The notes below the pieces were generated by a model. It saw only the letters and a list, made by a program, of their open reading frames with translations. It had not been told where the DNA came from and did no database searches. This document shows, piece after piece, positions 55,440-64,000 of a DNA stretch of 64,000 nucleotides (its first letter is position 1; each line of letters opens with the position of its first letter). The DNA is from CAZUHB01 sp964620445 (GTDB lineage Bacteria; Planctomycetota; B15-G4; CAYZWU01). The stretch lies in the NCBI GenBank assembly GCA_964620445.1, contig CAZUHB010000036.1, positions 1 to 64,000 of the forward strand. Direction: 5' to 3'. The position numbers and the translations under genes were made by a program.

Positions 55440-57053
55440 TCAAACGCGAGTATCCTCGCCGAATAGCTTGCCCTGACCGCTGTCGCGCCTTTCTTCCTTG
55501 TCCGGATAAATCCCCTCGAGAGGCAAGCCCGGATCCCCGATGATCATAACTCTTTTTCTATACTTCTCTTCGAGGCTCAAAATCAACCGGCGCTTGGAGT
55601 TCTGAATATATTCGGCCATCCGGGAATTGACGCGGATCCTGATCGTGTCTCCCCGGTGCTGCATCACCCAGAGCCTGATTTTCCGAACGATATTGAGACT
55701 TGTCGTCTCCGAGGTGGCCACATATCCGGTCCCCTTGCAGTGGGGACATTTTTCATAAACGAAGCTTTCCAGACTCGGCCTGACCCTCTGGCGGGTGACC
55801 TCGATCACGCCGAAGGGCGAAATGCGCGCCACCTTGATCCGTGCGCGGTCGCTCTTGAGAGCGTCCCGAAATTCCTTTTCCACCGCTCTCCGGTGTTCGG
55901 CCTTCAACATGTCGATGAAGTCGACGATGATCAAACCGCCGAGGTCGCGAAGCCGGATCTGCCGGGCGATTTCGTGGGATGCCTCCACGTTGATGGCAAA
56001 GGCGGTCTCCTCGAGTTCGCCCCCCTTGAACTTGCCCGAATTCACGTCGATCGCCACGAGCGCCTCGGTCTGTTCGATAAAAAGCGATCCCCCCGATTCG
56101 AGTTGGATGCGCGGTTGAAGCACCGAGGCCAGTTCCTTCTCCAGCTTGTAGCGATCGAAGAGCGGTTTGGCGCCCCTGTAGAGCCGGACCTTTTCCACAT
56201 GGCGCGGCAAGACGGCTCTCATGAAATCGCAGGCGCGCCTGTAGACATTCTTCGAATCGACGAGCACCTCGCTCACCTCATTGGAAAAGATATCCCGGAG
56301 CACCCGGATGACGAGGTCGTTCTCCTTGTAGAGCGGAGAGGGCGAGTCCAGGCTGACGCTCTTGTTCTGGATATCGTTCCAGATATTGGTCAGGTAACGG
56401 AAATCCTTCTGCAGTTCCTTCTTGAGCTGGTTTGCTCCGGCGGTTCTCACGATCAACCCGATACCATCCTCCGAGACGAGCTCGGAAACGAGCCCTTTGA
56501 GGCGATCCCGTTCCGATTCGTCTTCGATTTTTCGCGAGATCCCCTGTTTGGTAACGCCGGGCATGAAAACGAGGAACCTCCCCGGAAGGCTGATATAGGT
56601 CGTCAAGGTCGGGCCCTTGTCGCCGATGCCGTCCTTCGATACCTGGACGATCAGCTCCTGTCCCACCGTGAGAAGTGAATTGATCCGGTTCGATCCCTTC
56701 GATTGTTTTTTCGAGTCGTCGGCGGCATCGGGGTGATCCTTGTTCGATCGGTTCTTGTCCGAGGCGCGGGCCGATTTCTTCTTTTTCTTCTTCTGACCCT
56801 CCTTGGCGTTTTCGAAGAGAATCGGATTGAGATCGGATTCATGGAGAAATCCATTGCGCGTGCCGCCGATCTCGACAAAGGCGGCTCCGATGCTCGGCTC
56901 GATGTTGGCAACGCGCCCCTTGTAGATGTTCCCCAGTATCGTCCCCATCGAAGGCCGTTCGATGTAGAACTCCTGGAGAGCGTCCCCGGCGAGGAGAGCG
57001 ACCCGGCTCTCCTCTTCCTCGGTCGCGTTGATCAGTATCATCCGTTTCGTCAT
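55440..57053 (-). CDS. Ribonuclease E/G family endoribonuclease
   Basis: Predicted 537-aa endonuclease for rRNA maturation and mRNA decay; RNase G-like in length, with no long C-terminal scaffold. An N-terminal S1 domain (NIYKGRVANIEPSIGAAFVEIGG) is interrupted by a highly charged insertion of about 45 residues (EGQKKKKKKSARASDKNRS...). The catalytic DNase I-like region has ALVAIDVNSGKFKGG and GGLIIVDFIDML with the magnesium-binding aspartates. The zinc-link motif CPHCKGTG is present near residue 450. AGAGG precedes the ATG. It is co-directional with the DUF2344 gene upstream, a common pairing. Confidence 0.94.
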   Translation of the reverse strand: MTKRMILINATEEEESRVALLAGDALQEFYIERPSMGTILGNIYKGRVANIEPSIGAAFVEIGGTRNGFLHESDLNPILFENAKEGQKKKKKKSARASDKNRSNKDHPDAADDSKKQSKGSNRINSLLTVGQELIVQVSKDGIGDKGPTLTTYISLPGRFLVFMPGVTKQGISRKIEDESERDRLKGLVSELVSEDGIGLIVRTAGANQLKKELQKDFRYLTNIWNDIQNKSVSLDSPSPLYKENDLVIRVLRDIFSNEVSEVLVDSKNVYRRACDFMRAVLPRHVEKVRLYRGAKPLFDRYKLEKELASVLQPRIQLESGGSLFIEQTEALVAIDVNSGKFKGGELEETAFAINVEASHEIARQIRLRDLGGLIIVDFIDMLKAEHRRAVEKEFRDALKSDRARIKVARISPFGVIEVTRQRVRPSLESFVYEKCPHCKGTGYVATSETTSLNIVRKIRLWVMQHRGDTIRIRVNSRMAEYIQNSKRRLILSLEEKYRKRVMIIGDPGLPLEGIYPDKEERRDSGQGKLFGEDTRV

Positions 57054-57113
57054 GGCAAGCCTCTTGATCCAGCTCGCGTTCCATCTGGGCCGATCCGAGG
57101 ATACGGCCTTCGA

Positions 57114-57743
57114 TCAAAGTCGAGTTACACTGTAAATCCTGAACCGCGAATCGCCATAGTTGCTCATCGCACGAAATCTGCCGACCAGCTCACTCAATCT
57201 CGGGAATCTGCCATTCCAGGGAAGAATCTGTACGAGAATCCGTCCCTCTTCGATCTCGATCCGGTCCAGACAACGTTTCAGCTCGATTTCTTCCCCCCCC
57301 GTTCTTTTTCGATCGAAAACGATCTTCTCCTGCGCCGACCAGAGGTCGGCCGCGCCGCGCGCCGAATCGAGATCCCCCGAGAAGAGGATCTCGAACTCGA
57401 GCCGCTCCTCACCCTCCTTTTCCGATTCAGAGCGGGACTCTTCGTCCATCGCCCTCACACCGAATCCCTCGGGCAGCTGCTCCTCGAGTCTCCGCACGAT
57501 CTCGGCAGGATCGTAAGCGCGTGTGAAGCAGAGCGAAAATGCTTCCTCCCGAACGGCGAGCCCCACGGGCAGTGCGTTGGGAGTTGAAAATCGGATGTGT
57601 GGATTGAATCCCGCCGTGAAGCGAACGTCGAGATCCGACCGTCTCAAAGCTCTCTTGAAAATCCGAACGGTATCGAGGTGGGAATGGAATGAAGCCCTGC
57701 CCTCTTTCGAGTACTCAAACCAGTATTGATGCTTTGTAGCCAT
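57114..57743 (-). CDS. TIGR03936/DUF2344 family protein (radical-SAM-linked)
   Basis: Predicted 209-aa protein of a family often fused or adjacent to a B12-binding radical SAM protein and next to RNase E/G genes. The typical start is YWFEYSKEGRASFHSHLDTVRIFKRALRR, then FTAGFNPHIRFSTPNALPVG. No radical SAM gene is seen here, so only the stand-alone form is present. It lies 20 bp after the HPr gene and about 60 bp before the RNase gene. Confidence 0.88.
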   Translation of the reverse strand: MATKHQYWFEYSKEGRASFHSHLDTVRIFKRALRRSDLDVRFTAGFNPHIRFSTPNALPVGLAVREEAFSLCFTRAYDPAEIVRRLEEQLPEGFGVRAMDEESRSESEKEGEERLEFEILFSGDLDSARGAADLWSAQEKIVFDRKRTGGEEIELKRCLDRIEIEEGRILVQILPWNGRFPRLSELVGRFRAMSNYGDSRFRIYSVTRL

Positions 57744-57763
57744 GAACGCCGACCAGAAAGAAA

Positions 57764-58030
57764 TCAGTCCTCGTGAAATCCGGCTCTGATGAGATTCTCT
57801 AGCGATTTAAGCATCTCTTCAGCGTCCACGCCCTCGCTCTCGAGTTCGAGCTCGGTCCCGCAGGCCGCCGCCAAGGTCATCAGCTGGAGGATCGATTTCC
57901 CATCCACCTCCCGCCCGTTGCACGACACGGCGAGAGGAGCCTGGTATCGCGAGGCGATCTCGACGAACTGGCTGATCGGCCTGGCGTGAAGCCCGGCCTT
58001 GTTGGGAATTGTAACGACGACTCTATGCAA
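57764..58030 (-). CDS. HPr family phosphocarrier protein
   Basis: Predicted 88-aa HPr. The active-site histidine is in KAGLHARPISQFVE (about residue 15). The Ser-46 region GKSILQLMTLAA is also present. It starts with TTG (58028-58030) after TGGAG. It sits just downstream of ptsN and hpf, the arrangement of the nitrogen-type PTS (NPr). No enzyme I or HPr kinase gene is in the window, so its phosphoryl source is not shown. Confidence 0.93.
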   Translation of the reverse strand: MHRVVVTIPNKAGLHARPISQFVEIASRYQAPLAVSCNGREVDGKSILQLMTLAAACGTELELESEGVDAEEMLKSLENLIRAGFHED

Positions 58031-58084
58031 TATAAGATACTCCAGCGGGATTGGCGGAGACGGTGTATCCCTCGAGAGCCGGAC

Positions 58085-58546
58085 TCAGCCACCGATCTCT
58101 TTGAGGATTCCGAGGATTTCCTTGCCATCGGCGGCACCGAGGATGAAACTCTTGAAATCCCGATGCCTGGCCAGTCCCGAAATCCACTGTAAAATACTCA
58201 GGTGCTTCTCAGCATCTTCCGAGGAGGAGACGATCATGAAAAAGATGCTGACATGCTCACCGTCAATCGACTTGAAATCAACACCCTGCGCGGACCGTCC
58301 GAAGAGCGCCAGATCGCCCTGAAATCCCTTGATCTTGACGTGGGGAATCGCGATCCCGTTGCCCAGACCGGTGGACCCCAGCTGCTCACGCGCCATGATC
58401 GCTTCAATCACAGACTTCTTCTTCGTCTTGGCGAGAAGGTTGCTCGAAACGGCATAGTCCACCATTTCCTCGAGAACACCCCGCTTGTCAGTCTCTTTCA
58501 ACTCGGCGATGATGTTCTTTTCCTTGAAGAGATCGAGATGATTCAT
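58085..58546 (-). CDS. ptsN: PTS IIA-type protein, PtsN-like (nitrogen regulatory)
   Basis: Predicted 153-aa EIIA of the mannitol/fructose/Ntr class. The phosphorylated His is in GNGIAIPHVKIKG (about residue 69). Such proteins regulate potassium transport, nitrogen and cell-envelope responses rather than move sugar. GAGAGG precedes the ATG. It lies between hpf and the HPr gene and within 3 kb of rpoN, the widely conserved rpoN-hpf-ptsN neighbourhood. Confidence 0.93.
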   Translation of the reverse strand: MNHLDLFKEKNIIAELKETDKRGVLEEMVDYAVSSNLLAKTKKKSVIEAIMAREQLGSTGLGNGIAIPHVKIKGFQGDLALFGRSAQGVDFKSIDGEHVSIFFMIVSSSEDAEKHLSILQWISGLARHRDFKSFILGAADGKEILGILKEIGG

Positions 58547-58645
58547 GTGAGCCTCTCAAAGTATGACACAACGACTACAGATCCAGCTCGACGGGCGTTT
58601 CCCGTCGGCTGTGTCTTCTTTGCTTTCAGAATTACGGGAAGGAGA

Positions 58646-59020
58646 TCATTCATCACTGTCGGTATCGTCCAGGTCTGATTCATCTGCACCGGTGTTCTCG
58701 ATGCTCGGTTCGGAGCCTCGCCGATTGCCCCGATGGTCCTTGAGCCTCTCCTTGAAACGTACGAGTTGCCTCTCCATCTTGTCGATAACGAGATCGATAG
58801 CCGCGAGGGGATCGCCGTGCTGCACGCTGCCGACGAGTCTCGTACCTCTCGATACCGAAATGAGGGCATCAGCGGAGTGCTGGTCCTTCTCCATGTCGAG
58901 TACGATCTCGATCTTGGTGATATTCTTGAAAAACTTGCCCAGTTTCTTCACTTTTTCCTGGGCGTAGTTCTTGACCTCATCGGTCTTATAGTTGTGCCGG
59001 CAAGTGATTGAAATATTCAA
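58646..59020 (-). CDS. hpf: Ribosome hibernation-promoting factor (HPF/RaiA family)
   Basis: Predicted 124-aa short-form HPF that binds the 30S decoding centre and silences ribosomes in stationary phase. It has NISITCRHNYKTDEVKNYAQEKVKKLGKFF at the start and AAIDLVIDKMERQLVRFKERLKDHR near the end. An acidic tail rich in Asp and Ser follows (about 25 residues). AGGAGG lies upstream. It has its own candidate promoter and leads into ptsN and HPr. Confidence 0.94.
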   Translation of the reverse strand: MNISITCRHNYKTDEVKNYAQEKVKKLGKFFKNITKIEIVLDMEKDQHSADALISVSRGTRLVGSVQHGDPLAAIDLVIDKMERQLVRFKERLKDHRGNRRGSEPSIENTGADESDLDDTDSDE

Positions 59021-59195
59021 GCCATCCTCCTGGAATTTTATACCTTACTATCTCGCGCTCCGCGCCAGCTGCTCCGGGGCTGGGGACAAGATCTCCTGGC
59101 GTCCCGGAAGCACACGGATTCGAAAAATTAATTGCTCCGCCGTTCAGCCTGTCCGATTCTCCGGCACGTCTGAAGGGCGGGAGCCTTCGTTGAGG

Positions 59196-59224
59196 ATTAA
59201 AACCTTTACCATCCAGGCTCGCAA
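59196..59224 (-). promoter_or_regulatory. Candidate sigma-70-type promoter for hpf-ptsN-HPr
   Basis: On the minus strand TTGCGA (59224-59219), 17-bp spacer, TTTAAT (59201-59196). Predicted leader about 170 nt before hpf. It lies in the 262-bp gap after truA. Confidence 0.4.
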
Positions 59225-59282
59225 GTCCCCTTTTTTTTCGAAATTTCCCGGCCGGGCCTTGGACGAAAAGTGGACAGATCAG

Positions 59283-60041
59283 CTATTTCTCCTCTTCGTA
59301 TCGGATTTTCCAGAGAAAAAGCCCCCGTGGGGGAAAAGTGGGCGGAGCCTGGTTGCGGTCTCCCGAACCGAGGATCTGAAGGGCTTCCGCGGCGGAGAGA
59401 GCGTCGGAAGCGACGGTCACGATCAGCGAGACCATGTTTCTGATCATCTTGTACAAGAACCCGTCAGCCGTAAAAAAAATACGTCTCCAGTCGCGGCCGC
59501 TCCGAACCCGGATCGAGGACAGATCGCGCACCGTTGTCCGTACCTGCGAGCCGGCCGCCATGAGGGCGGCGAAATCGCGCCGGCCCGTCAAGAGAGCCGC
59601 TGCCTGACGGAGCCGTTCCGGCGGCGGGAGCGCTCCGAGCCGGTAGGCGTATCGATCCCGGAATGGATCGGCGAAACGCCCTTCGATCATCTGATAAAAA
59701 TAGGTTTTTCGCACCGCCGCGCGCCGGGGATGAAAGGTCGGAGCTTTCCGGTGGGCATCGACAACACGCAAGTCGTTCGGAATCAGCGCGTTGAGCGCTC
59801 TCACCAGCTCCTCGCCCGTCCACCGGGAAGCCACATCGACGACCGCCACCTGTCCGAGGGCGTGCACGCCGGCGTCGGTCCGGCTCGCCCCGTTGACGCG
59901 GACCGGTGCACCGGTGAGTTTCACGAGAGCCTTCTCGAGTGTTCCCTGAACCGTCCGTTCCCCCTGGGACTGTCTCTCCCATCCGCTGAATTCCGTGCCG
60001 TCGTAGGCACAGGTCAATTTCCAGCGGCATTCTTCAGCCAT
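59283..60041 (-). CDS. truA: tRNA pseudouridine(38-40) synthase
   Basis: Predicted 252-aa TruA that converts uridines 38-40 of the tRNA anticodon arm to pseudouridine. The catalytic Asp is in NGASRTDAGVHALGQ. RKTYFYQM, GRRDFAALMAAGS and FLYKMIRNMV are the other family motifs. ATG 60041 is preferred to the GTG one codon earlier. It follows rpoN by 16 bp on the same strand. Confidence 0.96.
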   Translation of the reverse strand: MAEECRWKLTCAYDGTEFSGWERQSQGERTVQGTLEKALVKLTGAPVRVNGASRTDAGVHALGQVAVVDVASRWTGEELVRALNALIPNDLRVVDAHRKAPTFHPRRAAVRKTYFYQMIEGRFADPFRDRYAYRLGALPPPERLRQAAALLTGRRDFAALMAAGSQVRTTVRDLSSIRVRSGRDWRRIFFTADGFLYKMIRNMVSLIVTVASDALSAAEALQILGSGDRNQAPPTFPPRGLFLWKIRYEEEK

Positions 60042-60057
60042 CACTGCTCAGCCAATA

Positions 60058-61485
60058 TCAGTAAACACGCCTCTCCCTCGACGAGGGAACCTTGAGAGCT
60101 TTGCGGTACTTGGTCACGGTGCGTCGGGCAATGTTGATGCCTTGCTCTTTGAGTTTCTTGACGATGTCCTGATCCGACAGGGGGTGCGACTTGTTTTCGC
60201 CGTCGATGATTTCTCGCACCTTCTGCTTGACGCTGGTACGCGATTCGATCGAACCGTCGTCGGACCTGGTGGCGCCGGTGAAGAAATACTTCAACGGGAA
60301 GATCCCCCGGTGGGTCTGTATGTATTTGTCCGAGATCGCCCGGCTGACGGTCGATACATGAATGCCTACCCTGTCGGCGATATCTTGCATCTTGAGGGGT
60401 CTGAGCATCTTGGAGCCGTGGTCGAGGAATTCCTTCTGATGTTCGACGATCTCCGTGACGACCCTCAAGAGCGTGCTCTTCCTCTGCACGATCGACTCGA
60501 CGAGCCACTTGGCCGATTCGATTTTGCTCTGCATGTGTTTGCGCAGCTTGGCGTCGAGATTCTTGTCCCGCGCCATTCTGAGGTAGGCGGGATTCACGGA
60601 AAGCCGTGGATAGTAACTGTCCTCCAGGCGGATCTCGTAGTTTCCCTCGATCAGTTCCACGACCACATCCGGGTTGACATAGGGAACATCGTCCCTGCGA
60701 AAACTCCGCCCCGGTATCGGATCGAGCTGGGCAATGTCGTGGATCGTTTTCTGGACCGTGGGGAGGGGCACCCCCAGTTCGCGCGCCACCTTGGGAAGCC
60801 GGTTCTTCGACACGTCCTCCACATGGTTGAGAATCAGCTTTCTCATGAGGTGGAAGTTGGGCATCGATTCGTCGAGCTGCATGAGGAGGCATTCTTCCAG
60901 ATTGCGGGCTCCCACTCCTCGAGGATCGAGGGACTGGACGAGCTCGAGGGCCTCTTCCATCTGCGAGAGGGGAACGTCGGCTTCCATGGAAATGAGAATC
61001 TCCTCCAGAGGGTAGAGGAGATAGCCTCTCTCGTTGATGTTGAAGATGATGTCCTCGGCAAGCTTGAGCATCTCGGGGGAGGCCTCGGTCAGGTCGAGCT
61101 GGTTCTTGAGGTGCTCCTGAAGGGTGATCGACTTCGAGGCGGTGTTCTTCATCGCCTCCAGCTTGGGATCGACTTCGCCGTCAAAGCGCCTGGGGCTCTT
61201 CCACTCCCTCGCTTCTTCCTCTGCCGCGGCCAGGGACGAGTACCTTTCCAGGTCCTCGTCCACCTTGTTTTCGTCGCCGGGGAGCTCCTTTTCCTTCTCC
61301 TTGAGGAGGCTCTTGTCCTCCACCGGCTCTTCTATCTCGAGGACCTCGTTCTCCATCAGTTCCTGCTGGATCATCTCCTTCAGGTCGAGGGAGGAGAGCT
61401 GGAGGATCTCGATCCTCTGGATCAGCAGAGGGGACATCTTCAGCCGAAGCTCGGGTCTCAGGTTTTGTTGCAGTTCCAGTTTCAT
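60058..61485 (-). CDS. rpoN: RNA polymerase sigma-54 factor
   Basis: Predicted 475-aa sigma-54. Region I (activator-interaction, Gln/Leu-rich) is MSPLLIQRIEILQLSSLDLKEMIQQELMENEVLEI. An acidic linker region II spans about residues 50-120. The core-binding and helix-turn-helix regions follow (LKMQDIADRVGIHVSTVSRAISDKYI). The RpoN box ARRTVTKYRKAL near the C-terminus reads the -24 element. It is complete. It lies 15 bp after recR and heads truA, hpf, ptsN and HPr. No sigma-54 activator is encoded in the window. Confidence 0.97.
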   Translation of the reverse strand: MKLELQQNLRPELRLKMSPLLIQRIEILQLSSLDLKEMIQQELMENEVLEIEEPVEDKSLLKEKEKELPGDENKVDEDLERYSSLAAAEEEAREWKSPRRFDGEVDPKLEAMKNTASKSITLQEHLKNQLDLTEASPEMLKLAEDIIFNINERGYLLYPLEEILISMEADVPLSQMEEALELVQSLDPRGVGARNLEECLLMQLDESMPNFHLMRKLILNHVEDVSKNRLPKVARELGVPLPTVQKTIHDIAQLDPIPGRSFRRDDVPYVNPDVVVELIEGNYEIRLEDSYYPRLSVNPAYLRMARDKNLDAKLRKHMQSKIESAKWLVESIVQRKSTLLRVVTEIVEHQKEFLDHGSKMLRPLKMQDIADRVGIHVSTVSRAISDKYIQTHRGIFPLKYFFTGATRSDDGSIESRTSVKQKVREIIDGENKSHPLSDQDIVKKLKEQGINIARRTVTKYRKALKVPSSRERRVY

Positions 61486-61500
61486 TATTCTGATCAGACG

Positions 61501-62097
61501 CTAGGAAACGCGCGTTCTGCCCTCGAGCGCATCGTTCAAGATCGCGCTGTTGGCATATTCGATGCTCCGCCCCGCGGGGACGCCCCGCGCAATGCGGGAG
61601 ATCGAAGTGTTCGTCTCCTTCAATTCCTTCACGAGGACCAGTGCTGTGCCATCTCCCTCGTAGTCGGGACTCGTGGCGATCACCACCTCGCCGATCTCCT
61701 CGGATTCGGCCCTCTTCTTCAATGCCTCCACGGTCAGATGCTCGGGTAAAACACCTTCCACAGGGTCGAGCCTTCCCTGGAGGACGTGATAGACGCCGCG
61801 CCATCCGGCATTTTCGAACGCATTCAGGTCGGACGGCCCCTCGACGACCAGTATCTTGTCCCGTTCGCGCGTACTGTCGCTGCAGATCGAACAGGGATCA
61901 TACTCCGAAGTATTGAAACACGATGAGCAGCAACGAAGACCGCGAGCGACATTCTTGATCGAATCGGCCAGTCCGAGCGCGTCTTCGACGGTGTAGCGCG
62001 AGATAGCCAGGGCCAGCCGTTCGGCCGTGCGGGAACCGATCCCCGGGAGTCTTCTCAATTCCTCGATGAGCCTGTTCAATACCTCGGGATAAGCCAA
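61501..62097 (-). CDS. recR: Recombination mediator RecR
   Basis: Predicted 198-aa RecR, which with RecF/RecO loads RecA at gaps. N-terminal helix-hairpin-helix (LRRLPGIGSRTAERLALAI), a four-Cys zinc finger (CSSCFNTSEYDPCSIC), a Toprim domain (KILVVEGPSDLNAFE), and the typical end IARGVPAGRSIEYANSAILNDALEGR. The start is TTG (62095-62097), supported by AGGAG seven bases upstream. It belongs to the conserved dnaX-ybaB-recR order. Confidence 0.96.
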   Translation of the reverse strand: MAYPEVLNRLIEELRRLPGIGSRTAERLALAISRYTVEDALGLADSIKNVARGLRCCSSCFNTSEYDPCSICSDSTRERDKILVVEGPSDLNAFENAGWRGVYHVLQGRLDPVEGVLPEHLTVEALKKRAESEEIGEVVIATSPDYEGDGTALVLVKELKETNTSISRIARGVPAGRSIEYANSAILNDALEGRTRVS

Positions 62098-62183
62098 ATC
62101 CTATCTCCTGTTCGTTTTCACCGGATCGGGATCCCTGGGGCTCCGGCACTGCCCATCCGTACCGGAAAGGTCTCCCGACGCGA

Positions 62184-62209
62184 GCGCCCCGGCGAAAAAA
62201 TCGGGGCGC
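62184..62209. other. Stem-loop in the ybaB-recR spacer
   Basis: GCGCCCCG (62184-62191) pairs with CGGGGCGC (62202-62209) across a 10-nt loop. No T tract follows on the minus strand, so it is not a standard terminator. It may be an RNA processing or stability element in the 181-bp ybaB-recR spacer. Confidence 0.4.
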
Positions 62210-62278
62210 AGAAGATTATATCCGATGAGCAGTCTTATTGGTAACTCTCTGAAATGATTTATGAGCCGGCAGGTGCGA

Positions 62279-62599
62279 TCAGAAGAGACCGGGCAGGTTG
62301 ATGCCGCCGGTGAGCTTGGCCATCTCGCTCTCCGACAGTTCTTTTGCGCTCTTCAAACCCTGCTTCACGGCAGCGGTCACGAGATCCTCGAGCATGTCCA
62401 CGTCGTCGGGGTCGACGACCTGGGGATCGATCTTTATTGACAGGACTTCCTGGGCGCCGTTCACGTGAACCTTGACCATGCCACCTCCGGCGGTGCCTTC
62501 GACGACCCTCTCGCGGAGCTCGGTCTGAATACGGCCCATCTCTTTTTGCATCTTCTGCGCTTGCTTCAGAAGATTGGAAAAATCTCCCATACCGGTCAT
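62279..62599 (-). CDS. ybaB: YbaB/EbfC family nucleoid-associated protein
   Basis: Predicted 106-aa DNA-binding protein with the family pattern DFSNLLKQAQKMQKEMGRIQTELRERVVEGTAGGGMVKVHVNGAQEVLSIKIDP. AAGGAGA precedes the ATG. It lies between dnaX and recR, its standard place. Confidence 0.96.
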   Translation of the reverse strand: MTGMGDFSNLLKQAQKMQKEMGRIQTELRERVVEGTAGGGMVKVHVNGAQEVLSIKIDPQVVDPDDVDMLEDLVTAAVKQGLKSAKELSESEMAKLTGGINLPGLF

Positions 62600-62638
62600 G
62601 GTGTCTCCTTGAAATATTGGTTTCTGGCAAAGCTATTC

Positions 62639-64000
62639 TTAAACATAATCCCCGTCGAACATCTCCCTCGTCTTCTCCACTTCTGAAGGCTTCGAGTTCG
62701 CTTTCCGGGCGCGGCTCGTCCGTTCGATCTTGAACTCGAGGGGCCGGCCGGTGAGATCGCGCGACACCCTCCTCAGCAAGGCGGCCACATCGGAATCCTC
62801 GGGGCTCAGAATTGTCCCGCCCCTCTCGCGCGTATCGTTCAAGAAGAACACATCTTCAGAGACACGCAGGGGCTTGAAGTTCTTCAACCCCGCCGCGGCG
62901 GACTTCGCTTCTTTTTCCACTGCCTCGAGGATCCGCCCGTAGAGCTCCTCCAGATCCCTCCCCCGTTCGGGCGGGATCGTGAGCGGCTCCGACGATGCCN
63001 NNNNNNNNNNNNNNNNNNNNNNNNNNNNNNNNNNNNNNNNNNNNNNNNNNNNNNNNNNNNNNNNNNNNNNNNNNNNNNNNNNNNNNNNNNNNNNNNNNNG
63101 CCTGGTTTTTCGAAGACGCCTGGCTTTTCGGAGGCGACGGCCTGCTGCGCCGGTTCCGGGAAGGCTCGTTGCGGTCTGCGCGGCCAGGCGTTTCGCTCCC
63201 GGCGCGCGCGGGGTGGCGGGCCGACTCCTTCTCGACGGACGTAACCGGCGCATCGCGTAGAATGGCGAGCGCCTCGGAAATCGCCATGGTCGCCGAAACG
63301 CGTGCCATCTTGACCAGAGCGACCTCGACCAGGATCCGCTCGTCATCGAAATATCGGCACTGCCTGAGCGAATGGAGCGCGATCTGAAGCAGCACCAGAA
63401 TCTTGTCGAGATCGGTCTTGGCCGCCTGTGTTTTCAATGACTGCTCGTCAACACCGGCTGTACTGACATCGACCGTTTCCGCGCCCGACGACAAGACCAT
63501 GAGAAGCCGGAAATGGGAGATCAGTTCCTTGAACAGGTCTTCGGCCCGGCTCCCGGCCGTGAAGAAGGTGTCGACCAGATCAAGGAGAGTGGAGATCTTC
63601 TCGTCGAGAACGGCGTCAACGAGCTCGGTGAGCGCTTCGGGCGACAGGCACCCGGTCATCTCGCTCACGCCATCGATCGTGACCTCGCCGCTTCCGAAGG
63701 CGATGATTTGATCGAGCAGGGATTGAGCATCGCGCATGCCGCCCCGCGAATAGGTGGCGATCCTGTGCAGCGCGCCCGGCTCGAAGGAGAGGCTTTCGTT
63801 TTTCAGGATCGACTCGAGACGGGCCGCGATGTCATCGACCGAGATCCTGCGGAACTCGTAACACTGACAACGGGAGCGGATCGTCTCTGGAAGTTTCTGC
63901 GGTTCCGTGGTGGCGAGGATGAACTTGACATGCTCCGGCGGCTCTTCGAGAGTCTTGAGAAGGGCGTTGAAACTCTCGGGAGTCAGCATGTGGACCTCGT
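62639..64000 (-). CDS. dnaX: DNA polymerase III subunit gamma/tau (interrupted by an assembly gap; 5' end outside the window)
   Basis: The clamp-loader ATPase DnaX, read in two pieces. The right piece (63100-64000) begins beyond the window edge at EVHMLTPESFNALLKTLEEPPEHVKFILATTEPQKLPETIRSRCQ, which is part of the AAA+ domain, and continues into domain III and a Pro/Ser/Arg-rich linker. The left piece (62639-62999) holds the C-terminal tail (ELYGRILEAVEKE... ending MFDGDYV). The two pieces are in different phases only because the 100-N filler has arbitrary length; nothing indicates a real frameshift. It is the first gene of the dnaX-ybaB-recR series. Confidence 0.9.
63000..63099. other. Assembly gap (100 N)
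   Basis: Exactly 100 N inside dnaX, the usual placeholder for a scaffold gap of unknown size. Flanking sequence is GC-rich linker code, which may explain the assembly break. Confidence 0.99.

Noticed and set aside
60142..61749. 535-codon plus-strand frame over rpoN and recR
   Set aside because: It crosses two well-supported minus-strand genes and has the His/Leu/Val/Glu-rich look of an antisense reading.
62639..64000. Frameshift in dnaX
   Set aside because: The phase change coincides with a 100-N placeholder of arbitrary length, so no real frameshift can be claimed.

Overview
The window looks like chromosomal DNA of an uncultured, free-living, diderm (Gram-negative-type) bacterium. It has a TolQ/ExbB-ExbD system, a secretin, several lipoproteins with lipoboxes, Opp-type peptide importers with periplasmic binding proteins, and sigma-54. 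The DNA is GC-rich with GC-ending codons, except for short AT-rich intergenic promoter regions. A run of exactly 100 N at 63000-63099 shows that this is a draft scaffold, probably metagenome-assembled. I cannot assign a phylum. Paired exbD genes, sulfatase-TPR fusions, a TPR-secretin fusion and large glycine-rich lipoproteins are reminiscent of Planctomycetota-like or other deep-branching lineages, but that is a weak inference. I saw no phage, insertion sequence, CRISPR array, tRNA or rRNA.

Layout. 1-1.6 kb: end of an exbB/tolQ gene and two exbD genes, closed by a strong terminator, with a palindromic tandem repeat between the exbD genes. 1.6-6.6 kb: a sulfatase-like TPR lipoprotein and a lipoprotein secretin with its own sigma-70-type promoter and a strong terminator. 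6.8-18.3 kb: a HAD hydrolase, then two peptide ABC transporter operons meeting tail to tail: A-B-C-D on the plus strand and A-B-C-D-F on the minus strand. 18.4-27 kb: housekeeping genes (ridA, coaD, a comEC core, a HEAT-like exported protein, a thiamine-binding-type protein, a yifB/comM ATPase, a SEC-C protein, cutA, a metallophosphoesterase, nrnA). 27-50 kb: a zone of very large minus-strand lipoproteins (about 1100-1330 aa) interspersed with a tatD hydrolase, a pilT ATPase, an EF-G-like GTPase and a prepilin peptidase. 50-64 kb: a dense minus-strand housekeeping block: dnaX, ybaB, recR, rpoN, truA, hpf, ptsN, an HPr gene, a DUF2344 gene, an RNase E/G gene, rplU, rpmA, obg, a PDZ/GspC-like gene, coaX and a divergent mnmE.

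How the genes work together. Parts of a type II secretion/type IV pilus machine are scattered over about 50 kb: the secretin (4-6.5 kb), PilT (33 kb), the prepilin peptidase (36.5 kb) and a GspC-like PDZ protein (52 kb). The zone of giant lipoproteins surrounds the prepilin peptidase, and a smaller lipoprotein with the same kind of Ig-like fold is translationally coupled to it. A role of the giant lipoproteins as cell-surface or secretion-linked proteins is an inference. The most unusual single observation is a segment of about 43 residues, shared at 23 identical positions between the secretin and an exported HEAT-like protein at 21 kb. Other points worth testing are a CoaX with Asp replaced by Asn in its first motif, an MnmE that lacks the C-terminal catalytic-cysteine tail, and a tandem pair of 1.1-kilo-residue lipoproteins of unknown function.
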